Shown here one piece after another: positions 22,413 through 34,416 of a DNA stretch of 64,000 nucleotides (its first letter is position 1; each line of letters starts with the position of its first letter). The stretch is taken from contig JAHYIO010000005.1 in assembly GCA_020543525.1 (NCBI GenBank), forward strand, positions 868,001 to 932,000, written 5' to 3'. Below the pieces are notes generated by a model. That model worked only from the letters and a program-made list of their open reading frames with translations. It was not told where the DNA came from and ran no database searches. Made by a program: the position numbers and the translations under genes. The DNA is from Coriolopsis trogii. Taxonomy: Eukaryota; Basidiomycota; Agaricomycetes; Polyporales; Polyporaceae.

Positions 22413-23637
22413 GTGCGCAGTGGGAGGTGGTGGTGGATTACGAAGGATTGGACTGTAGATTGGGAGTAGAGAGGAGGGGACGTCTGATGGGAGGGCAGAT
22501 AGCTAACGTACCCTTTTTGTACCACCACAGGGCACGACACAGGTCTTCGAAGATGCATTACGAGTCACCCTGGGTCAGAAACAACGCATCCGGCGTCTGG
22601 GCGACCCAACTATGCAGAGTCGGTGCAGCGGCGTATTGCAGAGCCTCGTTCGGTCGAAGTACACGTCAGGTTCCCGAAATGGAACGTTGCCGTGGCGCGA
22701 TGTCTCCATATGCATACACCGATATCAAAGGGACCATCCAAGGTGTCTCCGCGGTCGGGCTGCGCTGAGGCATACAGCGACACACTGATGACGGCGCAGG
22801 GGTCCGAAGCATAATACAACTTGCCACATAAAGGCACCAGTCACGGACACTCACAGGTACGAGATGTGATAGTCACATAGCCCCCTGTCTAGGCTTGAGA
22901 TGCGGCTTGCGCAGGAGAAACGCCTATGGCTTCGTGCGGGTCATCAGTTTCGGTTGCGACTAGCAAACAAAGGCAGAGATGGCACGAAGCACACTCACCG
23001 GAGAAGCTATGACATCCACGGATGGCAACATGTCTCGCTGCGGCACTAACTCAGCCATTGAGCCACAACGCCACGGCGGCCGCAGCTCCCCCTGACGGCG
23101 GATACCCGCCCAACAGTGTGATGAGCTCGCCTTGGAGTTGCGCTACCACTGGTCCATTCTGGGCAGTGAAAAATACGCACGCGGAACAACCTTCATTTGC
23201 GGCGATCAAAGAGACATGGAAGGAGAGTATAGCTTTTCGGAGCGCGCCCTGGGACCGACAGCACGAGTCGCGATAGACAGTCGACATTCGTGTTGGAGCG
23301 TCGTGTCCGAACCCGAATCAGGCGGGAAAGCGGTTCCATAACGTGGCGGTACCTGTCAGATCCGCACGTAAAGAGAGCGCTGACAGTTCTAAGTCTGGCA
23401 CAAGAGAATTCGTCAGCCAAGTTGAAACGATCAAAGATGAGCGTGGATAGACGAGCGAACCTACCTGATACTGATGAAAGACTCGGACAAGTATTATAGA
23501 TCATCACAATTGTAGCAGCCACTGCTAGACAGTAGGCTCGGACAGGATCCCAACGTCTGAGAGATGGAGCGGTATAGATACGTGTAACAGTCCGATGTCC
23601 TGAGCCTCATTCCCAAAGAAAGCGATGAAAATCACAG
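22413..23637. other. Intergenic, weak minus-strand coding hints
   Basis: Downstream of the first GH79 gene. A minus-strand frame at about 23287-23051 (ends AAAVALWLNG) and an adjacent hydrophobic stretch (AATIVMIYNTCPSL) could be exons or decayed remnants, but I could not chain them with splice sites in frame. Confidence 0.35.
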
Positions 23638-26277
23638 TCATACAAGTGCCAGTCTGCGAAGGCAGAGCGAAAGCCCGCCCAACGCTCCTGTCGCGAGCAG
23701 TGCCCATGGGGCGCAACCCGTCTGCCCAAGGCTCAGCGCACCGTTCGAGCCCCCCTCGCTTGTACCGCCCTGCTTTGTTCTGTCCTTGCCGCTCGACCCC
23801 TGCGCGGTCGCCAGGACGGATGGAGGCACAGAAACCGTGTTTTTCGTCTTCGTGACGGCCGTCGTAGGAAAGGTCTCGATAGCGGGCGATGCGCCTGCCT
23901 GCTGCTGAGCCTCGTCCGAGAAGTACACGAGCGCGACGCCCGGTGCAGGCACTCGGATCTGGCATGTGTTTGCGTTCTGGTCGCACGAGATCGTGTTGAC
24001 TATTTCATCGCCCTTCAGGCGACCGTCGACTTGGAAGCGGCCTCCGAGAGTCTGTGGTATAACAGGAGCGGCGTTAGGTGTCAGGATACATTGAATCTAT
24101 GAAAAGGTGCTGTACGAACCTGCCCCGCCCACGTAATGTTGTCCTTCTCCGACACTGAAGGCGCCAACAGGTACCTAGGGATCGAATCATCGCAGGTTAA
24201 TGGTCCCGGTCCGGAGCTGTGCAACGTCAGTACTCACTTTACTTTCGCCTGTGTAGGAACAGCATTAGCCTCCCCAAACTGTTGACCGCCGATGTTGACA
24301 GTCGCGACGGCGTCGTAGGCGCCGCTTGGGTCCGTCATGAAGTTTATCAGCACCATGCGCGCAAGGTTGCCATTCTCATAGATGGCATACGCCGGGGTCT
24401 GATCATTGCCTGTGGGTAGCAGGTCCTTTACTTGCGAAGTGTTCGTGGTCCCTAGCGCTTCCGCAACGACCATCACGGAGTAGAAGATGGGACCGACCGT
24501 CCACTGGTGGATAGAAGACTCGTTCGTAGGAGCAGCTGCAGAAGAGATGTGTCAAGCGCCTAGCCATGTAGTAGCCCGACATAGGGGAACGTACCAGTGA
24601 AAGGCTATTCGTGCGTACGTCAGATGGAGCGTGCTCTTATGTAGAGTAGGATGCTCACATTGTAAGTCACATTCTGTCCACCGGCGTGCAGAAGAGCACC
24701 CGTGAAGTTGCTATTTGCCATCTGTAGACCGTAGTCAATCGCCCAGAGCGCGGAGGCGAAGGTATCACTGATTCCAGGGAAACCTCCGCAGGAGGCTGTG
24801 TTGGTCTCGAACATCAAGAATGGTTTGCCCCACGTTTGCGCCAACATGGTCGAGTTCAGATAGTTCGAAACGAGGTTGCGTCCGTTTTGATGAGTGAGGT
24901 ACTGCGGGAAGACGTCGAGCGGATCTTTCGGTGGGTTATTAGGGTTTGGGAAGATCACCGCGCAATTGTCGCTTGGATAACTAGACACAGTTAGCCAGGT
25001 ATGCAGGTTCAATGACATCACACTCACTGCTCAACAGACAAAGCGGTCAAATACTGGTCGTATGCTTCAACGAAGCCAGTGTCCCACACAGCCTCGGGCC
25101 TCGGACCCCAGTCGGCGCCTTGCACGCTGGGGGCGATCAAACTCTTCTTATTGGATACCTTCGTGTCGCTTTGATACGCCTGGGTGAGGAGGGCGAACTC
25201 TCCGAAGTAGTCGAATTGAGAATAACCCGGGGCGCGGTGTTGATGACTGCAGCACCACAACGGTCGTCAATCGAACTAAAAATAAACTTAGACATTGCAT
25301 CCACTCACGATCCGTACAGATCCGGCTCATTCCCTGCCTGGAAACCCAGAAGATTGTCGCCCAAGTATTCCTCCGCAAGTTCTGCGATCTGAAGACGCCA
25401 ATTGGTGGAATCGTTGAACGGAACACCTATCTTTCAAGCTCACATCCTGTGGGACCGTGCATTGCAGTATTCGAGACCTACCCAGATACCACTTGGCGTT
25501 CACCAAGCTTGAGACATTGCTTAGCATGAAGATCAGATCGGGTGTGAACGCAAGCACAGGTGTACTAGTCTACGAAAGATTTAGCATAACGACGAACTCG
25601 TGAAGTACTGCTTTTTCACGCACCGGATTTGAGGAGTCTTCCTTGTCCTTCTCCAGAACCTTTCCATCCGGGAAGCTCTCTACCAAGTACGCTGTCTCTT
25701 GTGTGTTTCCTCCAACACGTATGTGCACTGCACCCGCTTTTTGCGCGATGATGGACATCAAGTTGAGGAAGGGCACATTCAACCTCGAACTGATCGCGGT
25801 TAGGTGCATCGCTCAGGCGAATGTGAACATGAACAAGGATACTTACGAGTTAGTTCCGACTTCACATATGACGCAGTCAGTACGGATCGAAATTCTAGGT
25901 TTATGACAGGTGGAGCACTCACTTAGCTGCGTGGCGACCGACATTTCTATCGAGAATCCGAGGAATGTCGCCTTTTGCGGGATTGACAACTCGCCCATAT
26001 TCTGCGCGCTGTTCGGTACCGCGAGACTGAGCGCACTCGGCGCAGGATCGGGATTTGGAGGCGGAAGCATGTAGACGGGGTTGTACGCGGCCAAGCCGGT
26101 GTATTGTGGCGGGCCATGTGTGGTCACGAACGAGGTCGTGGTCGCAGTGGATACGGTCTCCGTACCTGTTGCCTTCGGGTTGGCGGTCGTCTTTCCGAGT
26201 GGTCCATAGATAGTGACTTCTGCTGTCGCGAGCGTCGCCAGCAGACTGACGACGAGGGAGAGGAACGGTCTGTACAT
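23638..26277 (-). CDS. Glycoside hydrolase family 79 (beta-glucuronidase-like), copy 1
   Basis: Secreted retaining glycosidase; fungal GH79 enzymes remove glucuronic or 4-O-methyl-glucuronic acid from glycans such as arabinogalactan. About 11 exons. Signal peptide MYRPFLSLVVSLLATLATA, then a Thr/Pro-rich linker, FLGFSIEMSVATQL, VPFLNLMSIIAQKAGAVHIR, RVGGNTQETA, and AGNEPDLYG with the acid/base Glu. LMFETNTASCGGFPG follows with the nucleophile Glu, then TGALLHAGGQNVTYN, and a C-terminal beta domain with VPAPGVALVYFSD. A Ser/Gly-rich tail plus a final hydrophobic segment suggests a GPI anchor. Two tiny exons are required: 13 nt at 25847-25859 and 10 nt at 24595-24604. Tandem with a paralogue 0.8 kb upstream. 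Confidence 0.9.
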
Positions 26278-27103
26278 GTGTGGGGATCGTGATCAAGGGC
26301 GGAGAGGCATACATGAGGCGCGGTCGTGAGCGATATATGGAATGCGTGCGGAGATGTCGGCGGTCAAGGCAATTGTGACAGTTGATAGAGTCGATGACAG
26401 TTGACTGCGGATGATACTCAGCAAACTACCGCTGACGAAAGGCCGTTCAAGAACGCAGCCGATTAGGTCGTCGTGCTGCTTCCCATGGGAATTTGTGAGC
26501 CACAAGCGGATATGAATAAGGGTGAGATATACCTTCGAAACATTTGTTAAGCTTACGGCCGAGCGAGCAGCCTGGAATTGAAATGGTATGCCGTCACCGT
26601 GCACGCAGAAGAGAACACAGAATGTGTCTTTCAGCTCATGGACTGAAATTACTCGACAGCCAATGACATTGGTCCTGTTGTAAAAAGGAGGACGCATCAC
26701 TTGGTTTTCTTCGCAAAACAACGACGCTGAGGGTGACTATAAGCATGGCGAGGCAAAGCAAAGAGCTGGGGCAAGAGATTTGTCCAGAGTCAGAGGCAGT
26801 GCCCGTATCACGGCAACGATGAGAAAGCAAACAGCAGATGGTGTTCGGGATGTGTTCCAATGATGACACTGCAGTATACGTCGACTCAATTAGTGAGTGT
26901 GTTCATAAGCCTTGAAGAGCATCAAGAGCGCATACCTTTACATCCATCTTCATACACAGGTCAAGGTAGTTCCAAGCAATCTAGAGAGCTATCGTCAGAT
27001 AGACTCGTTCAGCACAGGAAGCCGTCCCTGCAATAATGTTGAAAAGTGCTTGGGAAAGACCCACATTCTATAATAAGCCCCACAGGTCACCGACCCACAT
27101 CAG
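26278..27103. other. Spacer between the tandem GH79 genes
   Basis: 826 bp holding the 3' region of copy 2 and the promoter of copy 1. No other gene was seen. Confidence 0.5.
26333..26338 (-). promoter_or_regulatory. TATA-like box of GH79 copy 1
   Basis: ATATAT lies about 55 bp upstream of the ATG. The paralogue has a similar element at the same spacing. Confidence 0.5.
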
Positions 27104-29730
27104 TCAAGGAGACAGCGCTAGTGCGGCCACGCAGGCGCATATCATCCCCATCCATGCCATTCGAATCTCAGTCTTTCCCTTCGCTCCGTTCTTCCCGCCC
27201 TGACTCGTGCCCCCCCGCTTACGGTCCGCGCCGCTCTGGCCGTTCGACGTTGCGAGTATGGCCGGGTCTACACTGACGGTGTTCGCGGTCTTCGTGGCGA
27301 CAGTCGTGGGGAACGTCGCCGCTGGCTCGGCTGCAGACACTCGGGATTGTGCGGCATCGGAGACAAAGACGAGCGCCGCCCCGGGCGCGGGGACGCGCAC
27401 CTGGCAGGTGTTCGCGCTCTGATCGCACGCGACCGTCTGGACGATTTCTGTACCTTTCCACCTGCCGTCCACTTGGAAGCGTCCGCCGAGGGTCTATGAA
27501 TAGTTACCGGGATCAGCACACCCTCGACTAAGTGCAAAGCCATTATGGCATACCTGGCCAGCCCAGGTGATGTTATCCTTCTCGGACACGGATGGGGCAA
27601 GGAGATATCTGACGGTACGGATCCTCAAGTATCAGTGACCGCCCTGCGGAATAGGTCAATGAGTCACTTACTTGACCTTGATCTGGGCCGGAACTGCGTT
27701 CGCTTCTCCAAACTCGCCGCCGCCGACTTTAAGGGTCGCCACATAGTCATGGGCACCGCTCGGATCCGTCAAGAAATTCATGAGCACGAGGCTCGCAAGC
27801 TGCGCATTCTCGTAGACGGCGTAACCCGGCGTGTGGTCATTGCCGTCGTTCATAAGGAGGTCCTTCACCTGGGAGGTGTTGGTCGATCCGAGAGCTTCGG
27901 CGACAACCACTGCTGAGTAGAATATGGGGCCGACGGTCCATTGATGAATTGAGCTCTCATTCGTCGGGGCCGCTGAAGACATTGGTCAGCGCAAACTGCG
28001 ATTCAATTTAATGAAGCGACTTCACCTGTGAAGGGCTACATAGTTGACCTGGTTAGTGATGCGAGATGTGTACGCGGGATACTACGTACGTTGTAAGATA
28101 CGTCCTGACCGCCAGCGTGGAACAAAGCGCCTGTTAAATTGCTGTACGCGAGTTGCAGAGAGTAGTCGAGCGCCCACAAGGCTGATGCGAAAGAGTCGCT
28201 GACTCCAGGGAACCCACCGCACGACGCTGTGTTCGTCTCGAACATCAAGAAGGGTTTGCCCCATCCCTGTGCGAGCATCGTAGAGTTGATGTAGGGAGCG
28301 GCTTTCTCGACATTGAAGGAGTGTGTGAGGTAGCTGTTGAGCAGCTCGATGGGGTTCTTGGGCGGATTATTGGGATCAGGGAAGACAACGGCACAGTTGT
28401 CGGAAGGGTAGCTATGGTAAAAGGCAGGGTAATATTAGCGCAGAAAGCGATGCTATTCGATGCTGAACTCACTGTTCGACGGAGAGTGCGTTGAGGTACT
28501 GCCCAAAACTCTCCACAAAGCCTGTATTCCAGACAAGCTCGGGACCCACTGGAGCAAAGCCGTTCGCGTCTCTCCAATTCGACCCTTGTATGCTAGGAGC
28601 GATTAAGTTGTCCTTCCGCGAGACCGCTGTATCCGCCGTGTATGCTTCCGTTAGAAGGGCAAACTCGCCGAAATAATCCCATTCGCTGTATTCTGGCTTG
28701 CGGCGCTCATGTCTGCGCAGTAGGACGTCTCATGGAACAGCACAGCGGAGTGATACGGACAGCACGCACTTTCCGTACAAGTCAGGCTCGTTGCCCGCTT
28801 GGAGTCCCAGGAGGTTGTCCCCGAGAATGTCTTCAGCGACCTCCGCGATCTGGAACCTGAAGTTGGTGGTGTCGTTAAAGGGTATACCTAGGTATCACAT
28901 GAGCCAGCAGGTCGTCTCATTCATACGATAAGATCAGACGCACCCAAGTACCATCTGCAATTAACCAGGCTCGACACGTTCGCCAACATGTGAATGAACT
29001 CCGAGGTGAACGCGAGTGTCGGCGTCGATTTCTGGGACGGACGAAGGTCAGATGATAAGAACATATCCACCCATGCACCACGCGTTCACCTTATTAGATG
29101 TGGTCTCCTTGTCTTTCTCGATAATTTTACCATCCTCGAGAGTGTCGACGTAGAAGGCGGTCTCCTGCGTGTTACCGCCCACGCGAACGTGAACGGCCCC
29201 GGCCTTCTGGGCGATGATCGACATAAGATTGAGGAACTGGACATTAAGGACAGATCTAGGCATCCATCAATGAGCACCGACCACAGGGAGAGGACACGAT
29301 ACTCACGGTTTCTTCCCGACTGTTGCATATCAGACATGCTGCAGCGGGGGTAGTCGGAGAGACACTCACTAAGTTGAGTAGCGACAGACATTTCTATCGA
29401 GAATCCGAAGAATGAACCATGTTGAGGGATCGACAGACTCTCAACCGAGGAAGCGCCATTTGGGAGACTTATGGTGAACTCGTTCGATGGCGCGTTGTCC
29501 GGGAGGGGAGGCGGATAGTAGTAGACTGGGTTGTATGCCGCCAAACCTGTGTATTGTGGTGGATCGGTCGTTGTCACGAAGGAAGTTGTTGCTGTCGCGG
29601 TTGTCGAGTACCCATCTGTATACGGATGGAAGGAGGCGACGGTCGTGCTACCTATTGGTCCGTAGACAGTGACTTTGCCGTCAGCTAAGGCTAGAAGAAT
29701 GAACGAAAGGAGTGAGTTGAGGAGCCGCAT
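27104..29730 (-). CDS. Glycoside hydrolase family 79 (beta-glucuronidase-like), copy 2
   Basis: Tandem paralogue of the gene at 23.6 kb with the same exon plan. The start at 29730 is chosen because it gives the signal peptide MRLLNSLLSFILLALADG; an ATG further upstream (29838) only adds a hydrophilic Arg-rich leader and lies upstream of the TATA box. Key parts: FFGFSIEMSVATQL, RVGGNTQETAF, AGNEPDLYG (acid/base), FLMFETNTASCGG (nucleophile), PAPGAALVFVSD, then a Gly/Ser-rich stretch and hydrophobic C-terminus (MICACVAALALSP) fitting a GPI signal. Micro-exons sit at 29307-29319 (13 nt) and 28026-28035 (10 nt). Expected to act at the cell wall or outside the cell. Confidence 0.9.
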
Positions 29731-29790
29731 ATGAAGGGCTTGCGCTCGGGTATGGATGAGAATGTGAGGGAGAAGTCGCGATCTCGAGCG

Positions 29791-29797
29791 CATATAA
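29791..29797 (-). promoter_or_regulatory. TATA-like box of GH79 copy 2
   Basis: CATATAA on the + strand (TTATATG on the coding strand), about 60 bp upstream of the chosen ATG. Confidence 0.5.
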
Positions 29798-29837
29798 GGA
29801 CCTCTAAGCAGGAGAGCGCCGCTTGATCGCATTGTCA

Positions 29838-31822
29838 ACGCCCGTCATGACTCTTCCTGGGCGCAGAGAGTGCATTGCTGTTGGGACTCGGGCTAACAGC
29901 GGGTATTATGAAAACGCTCTGTGCCTGATCCAGTGCTCGGACAGTGATGTGGAACGAGACCAACGTCCATGCCCGCAACGGAGTTGAGCGCGCGTTGTCG
30001 GGTTACAGGGCCGCGGGCACTGTCGGGCGACGTGTGCATATGACGAGTCATTCTGGATATGCCTATACAATGTGCCAGGTGAGAATGTACTATATGCAAT
30101 AGCGGAGAAACTTGGCAATTGGCTTGAATAGCCTGCTGTAGTGACGCTGACGCTGAGAGACATTGACGGGTCCGAAAACCCACAGTGCCACACCGCTAGC
30201 GCTATGGACAGGAGTGGTGTTGAACGCGCTCTGTTGGCAATCCCCCGGCGGGGGAGTCAATCAAAAGTAAGTATAGGAGCTGATCCAACAGACGTACCGG
30301 GCAGATGGCCTTCTCACTGCCCCGATGACTGCATGGTCAGTATGGAACACCGCTGTCGCTTGTCCGTCCACCGCGCGGACCCTGTTGGACCTGAAGACAA
30401 AGGGTCCTCAGCGCGATCAGTGTATTCCATGCTGTGCTATATAGGAGGCATGACTGCCTTCATCAGCGCATGGGCCTTGTAAGTACTGGATTTGTGGGAC
30501 AGAGAGTTTCGAGAGACTCGGCCAAATCAGACAGCCATTCTCGGGCGGACCCTGTACATGGTAGCAGAGTGTCTACCCTTCTTAAGTGCATTTGCTAGAA
30601 CTTGCTAACTCACCGCCCACCGAAGCAAAGTCTAATGCTCCTTGGGGCACGTCTCTGCAATCTTAAAATCAAAGTCGCTGCCACGACCCGGGCCGTAGAA
30701 TTGACCATTTGGTGTACCACAGCGACCGTGTCTTGCAGTGTCAAAGCTCATAGCTAGAGCTGAGGTGAGTTGACAACACAGGTGAACCACGGGATGGCGT
30801 TTCGACATGCGTAGTATTGTTGATGTAGAGGCCGGAAGGAGGAACACTGGCGAGTCGCGTCGACTCAGGCTTCAGGCCCTAAGGCGGCGCTCGGGGAGTT
30901 GCTCGTAGTTACGTAAGGCATAGGCGTCTAAACTGACCCCCCTGAGCGCTCTTGAGCACTTGAGCTCTCGGACTTGACTAGTACTCTCATAAACCGCCTT
31001 GTTCGATGAATATAATCTCGTAACACAATTGCTTCAGGAGATCAGGGCGTTCAAGCATGAGGTAAGCACTTTTCTACGGTCTCATAGGTATCATCTCAGG
31101 CTGGTATGCAGGAGAACTTTGCTTCAAGTTTGCACCAATGTAGACTGCGAGCTCTGCCGCTCTGCCCTCGGTAGCACCGTCTCGCGGATGTTGTGAGCCT
31201 CCTACTGTAGCAATGGCGATGTAACGTGTCACTGGACTACTCTCTCACCCTGCATTCCCAGGTCATTTCGGCATGGTGCCGCACTCCCACCGTTGTGCAC
31301 GAGACAGACATGAGAATTCACAAGTATTTCCCACTCGTTGAGGGTGCGAGTGTGGGAGGTCCTAATGTGGTACGCTCTGGTAAGCAGCCTCTGACGGAGT
31401 CTATAATGTTATACTGAATCTGGCATGTATCGTCAGAAGTCTCCATGTTGGTGGCTCTTCCCGGAAGACCTGCGCAGAGCAGCGCGAATCGTGTTCGTCA
31501 CTCAAGACCTCCCTCTATTACCGCGCGTCTTCAAGAGCGACACTATACCTCACCGTCTCTCGCGCCATGTCAGACGTCCTTCGTGCAAGCTCTCGCGCGG
31601 AACTGTCAAAAATGCGCCACCAGCTCTGCGAACAAGGGGCCTCACCGCATTGCCATCGCAGGCGGCACATGTTCCGCAGGTGATCAGAAGCGCGACACTC
31701 ACGACTCGGCATCTGTGGAATTCAGGGGACTACTATATGTAAATGGCCGAGTGCTTGGGCTCTTTAAGCCCACATTCCCCAGGTCCACATCCCCCCCTCG
31801 ACACTCGGATTAGACAGGGGTC
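29838..31822. other. Intergenic, no supported gene
   Basis: 2 kb between the GH79 pair and the 7TM/hydrolase cluster. There are scattered short frames only. A hydrophobic piece near 30420-30480 (YSMLCYIGGMTAFISAWAL) followed by a GT donor, and a minus-strand piece at 30632-30770, may be gene remnants but show no family signature. Confidence 0.4.
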
Positions 31823-33424
31823 ATGCCAGCGCTGTCGTTGCAGGCCGCGAGCATCTTCTCGACCACGGTCGAGGGTATCCTCTACGGTGCGTCCTTTCAC
31901 TACTGTGCAGTTCCGCCGCTCACAAGAACACGTCGCATATTCAGGATTCTCGGTGTTCATGTTCATGTCCGCGATGTGGCTCATGCTGCGAGACCGGAAG
32001 CGGCGACGCGTCAACTACTACATGATATCAGCTGGCTCGTCTCTGTTCCTATTGGCAACTGCTGTAAGCATTTCACTTCGTGGCTTTCCGTATCCCTCAC
32101 TCGGTACACTCAGGAAATGGCTGTCAACATTGCACGAGTATATCAAGGTTTCGTGTCCGAGGGACCATCCCTATCCAAAGGCCCGGAAGAGTACTTCGCG
32201 AATGTGTCGGAGCCCACGTTCATTGCCAAAAGTGTTTTGTACAACACCCAAACACTCATTCTGGACGCTGTAGTAGTGAGTTTGCCTCTTTCCCTGAGAT
32301 TGACCAGAGCTGACAATACGCAGATATACCGCTGCTACGTAGTGTGGCAGAACATCCTCATTACCATTGTTCCAATCATTGGCTGGCTTGGCCTTCTTGG
32401 TGAGTAACATCTTATGAATATCGGGGCTGAGCTGACCTTGAGCCCGCTTAAACAGCGGGATCCGTCGGATTGAATACGGCATTGGCGACCGCCTCTTCCC
32501 ACAGTAGCGATGTATTCGCCCGACAGACAGGCCAATGGATCACGTCGGTATACGCTCTGACCTTGGCTACGAACCTCTCTTCTACCTGTACGTCTTTTTC
32601 CTTTCCCTGATTGCGCCGTGCCTGACGGTCTCAAATTTGGTAGCGCTGCTCGCTTTCAAGATATGGAGAGTCACTCGCCGATCTGCTCAGTACAAGTCCA
32701 CCAGCCTGCTAACACCTGTCCTGCGAGTCATCATCGAGAGTGGTGCTATCTATTCCATGACGGTCACCGCCGCACTCATCTCTTTCGTGGTCAAGTCAAA
32801 CGGCGTATACGTGGTACTTGACTTGGTGAGTTCCCGTGGCCCCTTTTCCGCATCTGCACCCGTCGCTCATCGTGTCTTTACCCGCATTTTCGCCGCCCTG
32901 GCAACGACCTTCTCCCGCATTCGGCCTTATTCCCGCCTCACATGCTCCTTGACTGTACCCCGCCCTTGCCGCCACGCGCGCACACACGTATCGCAACGCT
33001 CTGCCCCCGCCGCTGCGTCCCCCAGATCTCCCCCATCATCTCCATCGTATTTAACATGCTCATCATCCGCGTCGGCATCGCCACCGACCGCAGCTTCCAC
33101 TCCGGCACGCAGCAGAGCACTTGGGCCGCCGTCGCCGCGTCCGGCGGGGACCGAAGCGGGATGCGCGGTCGGCGACACACGGGCTCGTACGCGATGAAGG
33201 ACCTCAAGGTGGAGATCACGCAGGTCGTCGAGAACGACTCGGCCTACAGCGTGGGCGATGCCCTGGATGCGGCGGTCACGGAGACGTTCTCTGACCTCGC
33301 ACTCACGCGGGCCGCCAAGGGCGAGCCACTGAGCATCCAGGAGGAGGATGTGGAAGAGGGCTCTCACAGAGACTCAAGGTCTTACAGCGGCTCAGGGAAG
33401 GTCTTGGACCGCAGTATTGTATAG
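31823..33424 (+). CDS. Seven-transmembrane protein, cluster member 7TM-1
   Basis: Seven exons (31823-31886, 31945-32063, 32114-32275, 32324-32399, 32456-32587, 32644-32825, 33026-33424), 1134 nt, 377 aa. Hydrophobic segments: FSVFMFMSAMWLML (TM1), YYMISAGSSLFLLATA (TM2), VLYNTQTLILDAVV (TM3), ILITIVPIIGWLGLLG (TM4), WITSVYALTLATNL (TM5), IESGAIYSMTVTAALISFVV (TM6), ISPIISIVFNMLIIRVGIA (TM7). A soluble C-terminal tail of about 110 residues follows, rich in charged and Ser residues. The motifs YRCYVVWQN and IESGAIYS are hallmarks of a very common but unnamed Agaricomycete serpentine family; it is not the STE3 pheromone-receptor type. First gene of the cluster. Confidence 0.85.
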
Positions 33425-34416
33425 CGCTGTTGCTTCTTCTGCTTCTGCTGGGAAGGGGGGACTTTCAGGTGGGATGGTGCCCCGTTTCGGGGACTTTCAT
33501 TGGGACTTTGGGTTCTGGATTGTAACGTGACAGACGTAAACAGTAGCCGATCTTCAACGCTGGGATCCGGACTAGCCCCGGTACCATGCAAAGGCCCCGA
33601 CGAACGTTCTCCTGGCACGCGATACGGACTTATATGCTTTACAGAGCTGTGTGCTCTATTATGGCTCTTCGGCCGAAGGTCTGCCAAGGGGGATTGGAGG
33701 TACGGGGAGCCTGTGAGTTCTTCGGGCTCTTCCGCGAACTGAATAAATTGTATGTCTGATTCACGCCTTCTCCACTCCCAGGCCTTACTCGCTTCAGTTA
33801 TGAGGCATGATGCCTGGGCACGCAACCTGCTAGTAGCGTCCACAGGTGACTGATGGTTTTATTCGTTGTACTGGGCAGTACTTATTAGTGTAATCTAGTC
33901 TCCAAGCCATGCGAGATGAACAGTGGACGTGGTGTTCATAGTGGGTGGTATTTGGGCAGAACCATGCATTACGTCTTCGAACCTATTTTGCGTAAGCAGT
34001 CGGCAACTACATATGCCCGTACCTGAGCTCGTCTTGCACCTTGAGCCCCGGCTGGCCCGAAATCCAGGTCGCCAACAGGATTCAAGAACCTCTCAACGCG
34101 TACGGCACTACCGACCCACGCGCGCGCAACTCGCTTGAAAGCCACATCTCCCTCTCACAGATCACCGTCCCTTGAACGTAAGTATAACATCCGCTTTCGT
34201 GCTTGATTTAGCACGCTGTGATGGCTACGTTACGCGGGCGCGCGTCGGTCTACGCGCAGCCGTCCCGACGGGTCACTCTCAAAGGGATGTACTCGTCATC
34301 CTCTAAGTCCTTTGCTGGAGTACCCGTCGCCTTGACGCCAGTGTCCTCCCCGCTCCCCGCTCTGGTCTGCTTCCCCTCAACGGTCATCATTCGCTTTCCT
34401 GTACGATCCTTTTGTT
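33425..34416. other. Intergenic spacer within cluster
   Basis: About 1 kb after 7TM-1, including its 3' region and the promoter of 7TM-2. No gene was seen; a long minus-strand frame near 33382-33843 overlaps the end of 7TM-1 and looks spurious. Confidence 0.4.
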
